From Cyclobacterium sp. (GTDB lineage Bacteria > Bacteroidota > Bacteroidia > Cytophagales > Cyclobacteriaceae): a DNA stretch of 64,000 bases. The DNA lies in the NCBI RefSeq assembly GCF_014762705.1, contig NZ_JABURL010000089.1:1-64000 (forward strand). The letters are read 5' to 3'. The position numbers and the translations under genes were made by a program. Of this stretch, positions 58,772-64,000 are shown piece after piece (positions within the stretch are counted from its first letter, which is position 1; every line of letters begins with the position of its first letter). The notes beneath the pieces were generated by a model. That model was not told the DNA's origin. It did not search any database and saw nothing but the letters and a program-made list of their open reading frames with translations.

Positions 58772-60097
58772 ATGATGACTATTATATTTGTCGCCCTCAG
58801 TATTCTATTGCTGGTTTTGATGATCGTTTGGATTAAGGTGGAGCCTTTTATCGCCTTTTTGATTACTTCCATCATAGCCGGATTATTTTTGGGAATTCCC
58901 ATGGAAACCATAGCCACTTCCATTCAAGACGGCATAGGGGACCTGATGGGGGCCCTGGTAATCGTCATTACCCTGGGTGCCATGTTGGGTAAAATTGTGG
59001 CTGACAGCGGGGCTGCCCAAAGGATAGCCCTTTTTCTCATGAAACAATTTGGGGAGCGGAGGGTACACTGGGCCATAGCTTTAACCGCTTTTATTGTTGG
59101 TATACCCTTATTTTTCAATGTGGGTTTTGTATTACTCGTACCTCTTGTTTTCTCCGTCTCCTACCAATATAAAATTCCGGCCATGGCAATAGGTATTCCC
59201 ATGTTGGCGGCTCTTTCTGTAACCCATGGTTTATTACCACCTCATCCGGGACCGGTTGCTTTGGTGGCACAGTTTAACGCAGATATGGGAACCACACTGA
59301 TTTATGGTTTTATCCTGGCCATACCCATAGTGATTTTAGCGGGCCCGCTTTTGGGAAAATGGCCTTATTTTCAAACCATGAAGGTGAAGCCTCTGGAGGT
59401 TTTTAGTGCCAAACCCAAGCCGGTTGAAGAACTGCCGGGTTTGTTAAACAGTCTTTTCACGGCTTTGCTTCCCGTATTTTTGCTCATTACTTTATCCCTG
59501 GTTAAATTAAACGTTGCCGAAGAAAGCTGGGGTTTCGATTTTATGGTATTTATTGGTAATCCGAATGTAGTGATGTTGGTTTCCCTAATCTGGGCCACTT
59601 TTAGCCTGGGGATAATAAAGGGAGTTAAGATCACCAAAATCATGGAGGGATATTCTGGAGCAGTGAAGGATATCGCATTGATCCTGTTGATCATTGCCGG
59701 AGCCGGGGCGTATAAGGAAATTTTGGTGGATAGCGGGGTAAGCAGTCAGATAGGAACTTCCCTGGAAGTTTTACCCGTAAATCCTTTATTGCTGGGTTGG
59801 TTGATTGCTGCGGTTATCCGGGTATCTGTTGGATCGGCCACTGTGGCGGCATTGACAGCTGCCGGCATAATCGCCCCTCTGGTTACTTCAGGGCAGTCCG
59901 ATCCTGAGTTAATGGTATTGGCTATTGGAAGTGGAAGCCTGATATTCTCCCATGTTAATGATGGAGGTTTTTGGTTGGTCAAGGAATATTTTAATTTGAG
60001 TATCAAGCAGACTTTTTTATCCTGGACTTTGTTGGAAACAATTGTTTCCATGCTGGGATTAGCAGGAGTTTTGATAATGGATTTGTTTGTTTCATAA
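58772..60097 (+). CDS. GntP-family proton symporter
   Basis: Inner-membrane permease of 441 residues with about twelve helices, in the GntP family (gluconate, D-serine and related carboxylates). Typical features are TLGAMLGKIVADSGAAQRIA, LTAFIVGIPLFFNVGFVLLVPL, LSVTHGLLPPHPGPVALV and HVNDGGFWLVKEYFNLS. The family includes DsdX, the D-serine permease of E. coli. Followed after 21 bases by a RidA gene and a D-hydroxyamino-acid lyase-like gene, a D-serine/D-threonine-type substrate fits better than gluconate (inference). Confidence 0.92.
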   Translation: MMTIIFVALSILLLVLMIVWIKVEPFIAFLITSIIAGLFLGIPMETIATSIQDGIGDLMGALVIVITLGAMLGKIVADSGAAQRIALFLMKQFGERRVHWAIALTAFIVGIPLFFNVGFVLLVPLVFSVSYQYKIPAMAIGIPMLAALSVTHGLLPPHPGPVALVAQFNADMGTTLIYGFILAIPIVILAGPLLGKWPYFQTMKVKPLEVFSAKPKPVEELPGLLNSLFTALLPVFLLITLSLVKLNVAEESWGFDFMVFIGNPNVVMLVSLIWATFSLGIIKGVKITKIMEGYSGAVKDIALILLIIAGAGAYKEILVDSGVSSQIGTSLEVLPVNPLLLGWLIAAVIRVSVGSATVAALTAAGIIAPLVTSGQSDPELMVLAIGSGSLIFSHVNDGGFWLVKEYFNLSIKQTFLSWTLLETIVSMLGLAGVLIMDLFVS

Positions 60098-60118
60098 TTT
60101 TCATAAAAAATTTTAGAT

Positions 60119-60583
60119 ATGTCAGCAGAAGGAAAGTTAAAAGAAATGGGATTGGTTTTACCCCCTGCTCCGCCTCCCGGGGGCGTTTACCGGCCTGTAA
60201 TCATTACTGGTAATTTACTCTACCTTTCAGGACACGGACCTGTTCGTGAAGATGGTAGCCTTATCAAAGGAAAGGTAGGAATAGATCTGGATAAGGATCA
60301 GGGTAAGGACGCCGCCAGACAGGTGGCACTGACCATGCTGTCTACCCTGCAGGCCCAGCTGGGTAGTATCAATAAAGTAAAGCGGGTAATCAAGGTATTG
60401 GGAATGGTCAACAGTAGCTTGGATTTTGAGGAGCATCCCTATGTTATCAATGGCTGCTCGGAACTTTTCAGGGATATCTGGGGAGAGGAAAATGGCATTG
60501 GATCCAGGAGTGCTGTGGGTTTTGGTTCCTTGCCAGGAAATATTGCGGTTGAAATTGAAGCTACCTTTGAATTAAATCAATAA
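60119..60583 (+). CDS. RidA-family enamine/imine deaminase
   Basis: 154 residues. Members hydrolyse reactive enamines such as 2-aminoacrylate released by PLP-dependent dehydratases. It has VIITGNLLYLSGHGPV, the central AARQVALTMLSTLQAQLGS and a C-terminal GSRSAVGFGSLPGNIAVEIEATF with the conserved Arg (about 130). The somewhat longer N-terminus with a Pro-rich loop (PPAPPPGG) marks a subgroup distinct from E. coli RidA. It sits between the GntP permease and the PLP lyase, five bases before the latter. Confidence 0.92.
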   Translation: MSAEGKLKEMGLVLPPAPPPGGVYRPVIITGNLLYLSGHGPVREDGSLIKGKVGIDLDKDQGKDAARQVALTMLSTLQAQLGSINKVKRVIKVLGMVNSSLDFEEHPYVINGCSELFRDIWGEENGIGSRSAVGFGSLPGNIAVEIEATFELNQ

Positions 60584-60588
60584 ATCCC

Positions 60589-61701
60589 ATGAGCGAAAAA
60601 TGGTACGCACTCAATCATCCTGAAAACATTGATAGTCCGGCCCTTTTGGTATATCAGGACAGGGCACGGGAGAATATACAAAGAGCCATTGATGTGGCAG
60701 GTTCTCCGGATCGCTTGAGACCACATGTGAAAACAAATAAATCCATAGAAGCCTGCCGGATGATGATGGAGGCTGGAATAAAAGCCTTCAAAGGAGCTAC
60801 AATAGCGGAAATTGAGATGTTAACCCTGGCAGGTGCCCGGGATATACTATTGGCCTATCAGCCAGTAGGACCAAAAATTGACAGGTTTTTAAATCTGGTA
60901 AAAAGTCATCCGGATATACAATTCCATTGTTTGACAGACAATGAACAGGCAGCTAAGGCAATCGATTTAAAAGCCCGGGAAAAGGGGCTGGAAGTGTCGG
61001 TTTACATTGACCTGAATGCGGGAACTAACCGAACCGGGGTAAGTCCGGGTGAAAAGGCGGAAATACTTTTTAAGGCCATTAGGCTCCTGAAAGGTTTGCG
61101 CATTACAGGATTTCACCTTTATGACGGGCATTTGAGAAATCCCGTATTCGATATTCGAAAAAAGGAATGCGATGCAGGTTTTGAACCCATATCCGCCATG
61201 CGGAAGCGTTTGGAGGAAGATCATGGTCTTTCATTGGAAATCATTGCAGGGGGTACCACTACTTTTCCTATTCATGCGAAAAGAGAAAGGGTGACCTGTG
61301 GTCCGGGAACCTTCATTTACTGGGACGATGGCTATGCAGCAACCCTTCCGGAACAGGAATTTTTGTTTGCGGCACTGCTAATCAGCAGAGTGGTTTCTTT
61401 TCCTGCTGAAAACCTGATCTGCGTGGATCTTGGGCATAAGGCCATCGCTTCTGAAAACCCGCTGGATAAAAGGATCCGATTTATCAATGCCAATGACCTG
61501 ACAGCGGTGAGCCAAAGTGAGGAGCACCTTGTTTTACAGACTTCTCCGGAGCATGATTATCAGATTGGGGATGTATTTTATGGTGTTCCTTATCACATCT
61601 GTCCTACTGTTGCCTTGCATCAGGAAGCTGTGGTTATCCGGGATGGTGATGAAGTGGGCAGGTGGAAGACCATTTCCCGGGACCGGAAAATTTCAATTTA
61701 A
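60589..61701 (+). CDS. D-serine dehydratase/D-threonine-aldolase-like PLP enzyme (DSD1 family)
   Basis: Alanine-racemase-fold enzyme, 370 residues. LRPHVKTNKS carries the PLP Lys48 (family consensus HVKTHK, here Asn replaces the second His). FHLYDGH and IAGGTTTFP follow, then the C-terminal metal pair His336-x-Cys338 in VPYHICPT. From memory His-x-Cys is the zinc pair of D-serine dehydratases, while classic D-threonine aldolases have His-x-Asp, so dehydratase activity is favoured. The adjacent RidA gene, which would handle the aminoacrylate product, supports that. The exact substrate is not proven. Confidence 0.87.
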   Translation: MSEKWYALNHPENIDSPALLVYQDRARENIQRAIDVAGSPDRLRPHVKTNKSIEACRMMMEAGIKAFKGATIAEIEMLTLAGARDILLAYQPVGPKIDRFLNLVKSHPDIQFHCLTDNEQAAKAIDLKAREKGLEVSVYIDLNAGTNRTGVSPGEKAEILFKAIRLLKGLRITGFHLYDGHLRNPVFDIRKKECDAGFEPISAMRKRLEEDHGLSLEIIAGGTTTFPIHAKRERVTCGPGTFIYWDDGYAATLPEQEFLFAALLISRVVSFPAENLICVDLGHKAIASENPLDKRIRFINANDLTAVSQSEEHLVLQTSPEHDYQIGDVFYGVPYHICPTVALHQEAVVIRDGDEVGRWKTISRDRKISI

Positions 61702-61729
61702 TGTTTTCAATCAAGTAAAGAAACGATTC

Positions 61730-62803
61730 ATGTTTACAATAGATGCCCACCTTGACCTCAGTATGAATGCGCTGGAGTGGAACAGGGATTTGACGCTTTC
61801 GGTAAAGGAAATCAATGCCAGAGAGGAAGGATTAACAGATAAACCTGACAGGGGAAATGCCACGGTTTCATTGCCTGCTTTGAGGGAGGCAAGCATTGGG
61901 ATGGTGGTGGCTACCCAAATTGCCAGGTATGTGGCTCCCGGCAATCCTTTACCAGGATGGCATAGTCCGGAGCAGGCATGGGCCCAGACGCAGGGGCAAT
62001 TGGCCTGGTATGAAGCCATGCAAGAAAAGGGGGAGATGATTCAGATCAGGGATAGGGAAAGCCTGGAGGCTCACATCAGCCTTTGGCAAAATGGGGAGTC
62101 TCAGGAAAAAAGGCCCATTGGTTATATGCTATCTTTAGAAGGGGCAGATTCCATCATCAATTTGAGCTACCTGGAAAAATCCTATGAAAAAGGTTTGAGA
62201 GCCCTGGGACCTGCGCATTATGGTCCCGGGAGGTATGCCCAGGGTACAGATGCCTCCGGGCCTCTCGGGCCTAAAGGAAGGGACTTGCTAAAGGAAATGG
62301 AACGCTTGAATATAATATTAGATGCTACCCATTTGTGTGATGAAAGTTTTTGGGAAGCCTTGGATCATTTTAACGGGCCCGTTTGGGCGAGTCACAATAA
62401 TTGCAGGGCCCTGGTTAATCATAACAGGCAATTTAGTGATGAGCAATTGAAGGAATTGATCAATAGGGGTGCGGTAATTGGAGGTGCTTTGGATGCGTGG
62501 ATGATGGTACCCAATTGGATAAAAGGTGTATCCATGCCCAGAGAAATGAATTGTGATCTGGAAAAGGTAATCGACCATATGGACCATATTTGTCAAATTG
62601 CCGGTAATGCCAGGCATATTGGCATTGGTACCGACCTGGATGGAGCCTATGGCAGGGAGCAAAGTCCCTACGATCTGGAAACCATTGCGGATATAAGCCG
62701 CATTCCGGGAATGCTGGAAAAACGGGGCTATGGCGAAGAAGATATTCGTTTGGTGATGCATGGTAACTGGCTAAGGTTCCTAAGAAAGGCCTGGTCAGTA
62801 TAG
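61730..62803 (+). CDS. M19-family membrane dipeptidase-like protein
   Basis: Zinc dipeptidase family that accepts dipeptides with a C-terminal D-residue. It has 357 residues without an evident signal peptide. Likely zinc ligands are the His and Asp of IDAHLDLSM, the Glu of MLSLEGADS, the His of DATHLCDE and the His of WASHNNCRAL. GTDLDGAYG at the end carries the conserved Asp. It starts 28 bases after the PLP enzyme and ends the operon before a long terminator. It could release D-amino acids for the upstream enzyme. The ATG chosen is internal to a longer frame overlapping the previous gene. Confidence 0.9.
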   Translation: MFTIDAHLDLSMNALEWNRDLTLSVKEINAREEGLTDKPDRGNATVSLPALREASIGMVVATQIARYVAPGNPLPGWHSPEQAWAQTQGQLAWYEAMQEKGEMIQIRDRESLEAHISLWQNGESQEKRPIGYMLSLEGADSIINLSYLEKSYEKGLRALGPAHYGPGRYAQGTDASGPLGPKGRDLLKEMERLNIILDATHLCDESFWEALDHFNGPVWASHNNCRALVNHNRQFSDEQLKELINRGAVIGGALDAWMMVPNWIKGVSMPREMNCDLEKVIDHMDHICQIAGNARHIGIGTDLDGAYGREQSPYDLETIADISRIPGMLEKRGYGEEDIRLVMHGNWLRFLRKAWSV

Positions 62804-62860
62804 TTTGTTAACGAAATAGAATTAAAATTAAACAAAAAGTATAAATAGAGAGAAAGTCGC

Positions 62861-62911
62861 AACAACCAAAAAACCCCTTTTAAATATCTTAAAAGGGGTT
62901 TTTTGGTTGTT
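62861..62911 (+). terminator. Perfect 23-bp terminator hairpin after the D-amino-acid operon
   Basis: The arms 62861-62883 and 62889-62911 are perfect reverse complements with a five-base loop. The right arm carries a T6 run, so it is probably an intrinsic terminator; it separates the operon from the carotenoid unit. Confidence 0.9.
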
Positions 62912-62926
62912 ACCATAAAGTGTAGG

Positions 62927-62985
62927 GTTTTATTGTTTAATAAAAAATTAAAAAAACTACACAAAATGTTTGTTTTATTGTTTAA
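62927..62985. repeat. 14-bp direct repeat in promoter of sigma/crtI unit
   Basis: GTTTTATTGTTTAA occurs at 62927-62940 and again at 62972-62985, 45 bases apart. The second copy lies between the candidate -33 and -7 elements. A related inverted TTAAACAA follows just after the -7 box. Candidate binding sites of a carotenoid regulator. Confidence 0.7.
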
Positions 62986-63000
62986 CAAATATTAGCTTTG
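62969..63000 (+). promoter_or_regulatory. Promoter of sigma factor-crtI unit
   Basis: TTTG (62969-62972), 20 bases, TAGCTTTG (62993-63000), matching the Bacteroidota -33/-7 pair; the start codon is 21 bases further on. Confidence 0.6.
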
Positions 63001-63021
63001 ATTAAACAAAAAACAAAAACC

Positions 63022-63534
63022 ATGACGACACTTGAATTTAGCTACTCCTTAAATAAGTTAAGTAAAACTTTAAAGCCTTTTGCCTTGAAATTAACCAGAG
63101 ACATGGATGATGCCAATGATCTTTTACAGGATACCATGGTCAAGGCTTTTACAAACAAAGACAAGTTTGCCGAAGGCACCAATCTTAAAGCATGGTTGTA
63201 TACCATTATGAAAAATACTTTTATTACCAATTATCAAAGAATGGTGCGTAGGGGTACTTTTGTGGATACTTCCGATAACTTACACTTTATCAATTCGGGA
63301 TCAGTGGTCATTGAAAATGATGCGTTTGGTGAATTTGCCATGAAAGACATCACAAGAGCCATAGATAATCTGGATAGCGTGTATAAAACACCATTTATGA
63401 TGCATTATAAGGGTTTCAAATATCATGAGATTGCTGAGAAATTGGATATTCCGATAGGAACGGTAAAAAACAGAATTCATATTGCACGCAAACTATTAAA
63501 AGACGAACTTCAGGTGTACATTACCAAAAATTAA
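63022..63534 (+). CDS. ECF-type RNA polymerase sigma factor upstream of crtI
   Basis: 170 residues. Sigma region 2 (FALKLTRDMDDANDLLQDTMVKAFTNKDKFAEGTNLKAWLYTIMKNTFITNYQR) and region 4 (YKTPFMMHYKGFKYHEIAEKLDIPIGTVKNRIHIARKLLKDEL) are both present. No anti-sigma gene follows; instead a CrtI-type desaturase starts three bases after its stop. Such sigma-crtI pairing is common in Bacteroidota, suggesting that it governs carotenoid synthesis, perhaps in response to light or stress. The ATG is the most likely start. Confidence 0.92.
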   Translation: MTTLEFSYSLNKLSKTLKPFALKLTRDMDDANDLLQDTMVKAFTNKDKFAEGTNLKAWLYTIMKNTFITNYQRMVRRGTFVDTSDNLHFINSGSVVIENDAFGEFAMKDITRAIDNLDSVYKTPFMMHYKGFKYHEIAEKLDIPIGTVKNRIHIARKLLKDELQVYITKN

Positions 63535-63537
63535 AAA

Positions 63538-64000
63538 ATGATACATCGCAAAGTTGTAGTTATTGGTTCGGGTTTTGCCGGATTATCTACAGCCACTCAC
63601 CTGGCAGTTGAAGGCCAGGAAGTACTGTTATTGGAAAAAAACAACACCCTTGGTGGAAGGGCGAGAATGTTCGAGGCCGAGGGTTTTACTTTTGATATGG
63701 GGCCTAGTTGGTATTGGATGCCGGATGTATTTGACAGGTATTTCAATAAATTTGGCAAAAAGACCAGCGACTATTATGACCTTATAAGGCTAGACCCCTC
63801 TTATGCCGTGATTTTTGGTAAAGACGACTTCATGGATATTCCGGCCAATCTTGATGAATTGAAAAAATTGTTTGAAGGCCTGGAGCCGGGATCTGGTAAG
63901 CGGCTGGATGATTTTTTAAATCAGGCAGCTTATAAATACCAGAAGGGAATCCATGATTTGGTGCATCGCCCCAGTCTTTCATTGATGGAATTTGCAGATT
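63538..64000 (+). CDS. crtI: Phytoene desaturase (CrtI), 5' part, cut by window end
   Basis: The first 154 codons of a carotenoid desaturase are visible. The FAD-binding motif VVVIGSGFAGLSTATHLAVEGQEVLLLEKNNTLGGRARMF and FTFDMGPSWYWMPDVF are diagnostic for the CrtI family. Phytoene desaturase converts colourless phytoene to lycopene or neurosporene at the membrane. It is cotranscribed with the sigma factor. The reading frame stays open to the last base, so the gene continues past the window and its C-terminus could not be checked. Confidence 0.88.
   Translation, partial: MIHRKVVVIGSGFAGLSTATHLAVEGQEVLLLEKNNTLGGRARMFEAEGFTFDMGPSWYWMPDVFDRYFNKFGKKTSDYYDLIRLDPSYAVIFGKDDFMDIPANLDELKKLFEGLEPGSGKRLDDFLNQAAYKYQKGIHDLVHRPSLSLMEFAD

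Overview
The window reads as chromosome of a member of the Bacteroidota, most likely the Cytophagales/Cyclobacteriaceae. The evidence is two SusC/SusD outer-membrane uptake pairs, a third TonB-dependent receptor, a DUF4270 lipoprotein, a type IX secretion (T9SS) C-terminal domain, a group II geranylgeranylglyceryl-phosphate-synthase-type enzyme, TAnnTTTG-type -7 boxes and carotenoid genes next to an ECF sigma factor. Family placement is inference from gene content; no rRNA or tRNA gene was seen.

Region 1 (1-16.6 kb, + strand) is the most unusual part. A SusC/SusD pair is followed by four amidase-signature (AS) hydrolases, an acetamidase/formamidase-family protein, a divergent asparaginase-like protein and a fifth, lipoprotein AS amidase. 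The first four amidases and the acetamidase carry twin-arginine (Tat) signals. The asparaginase-like protein has a Sec signal and the last amidase a lipobox. The set looks like a periplasmic 'amide utilization locus', built like a polysaccharide utilization locus but with amide-bond hydrolases in place of glycosidases. The four amidases are two alternating paralogue pairs (A-B-A'-B').

Region 2 (16.7-22.2 kb, - strand) is a second SusC/SusD pair with a small lipoprotein and no enzyme, converging on region 1 at a shared terminator.

Region 3 (22.8-41.2 kb) holds an M23 peptidase, aspS, a YhhN-type lysoplasmalogenase, an Oar-like TonB receptor, an RND efflux operon (adaptor, pump, TolC), an MltF-like lytic transglycosylase, a CrtI-family carotenoid desaturase, a DsbA/FrnE oxidoreductase and two small membrane genes.

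Region 4 (41.2-58.7 kb) is mostly housekeeping: GGGP-synthase-like protein, an AraC regulator, an acyl-CoA dehydrogenase, a panC-panD-flippase-metallopeptidase unit, a truncated starch-synthase-like protein overlapping a DUF4270 lipoprotein, prmA, tpiA, recX, an AlbA_2 protein, uvrB, a DUF4105 protein and a T9SS cargo protein.

Region 5 (58.7-64 kb) holds a GntP permease, a RidA protein, a D-serine dehydratase/D-threonine-aldolase-like PLP enzyme and an M19 dipeptidase. Together these make a plausible route for importing and breaking down D-hydroxy-amino acids or dipeptides. After a strong terminator come an ECF sigma factor and the start of a crtI-like phytoene desaturase, cut by the window end; a repeated 14-bp motif sits in their promoter region.
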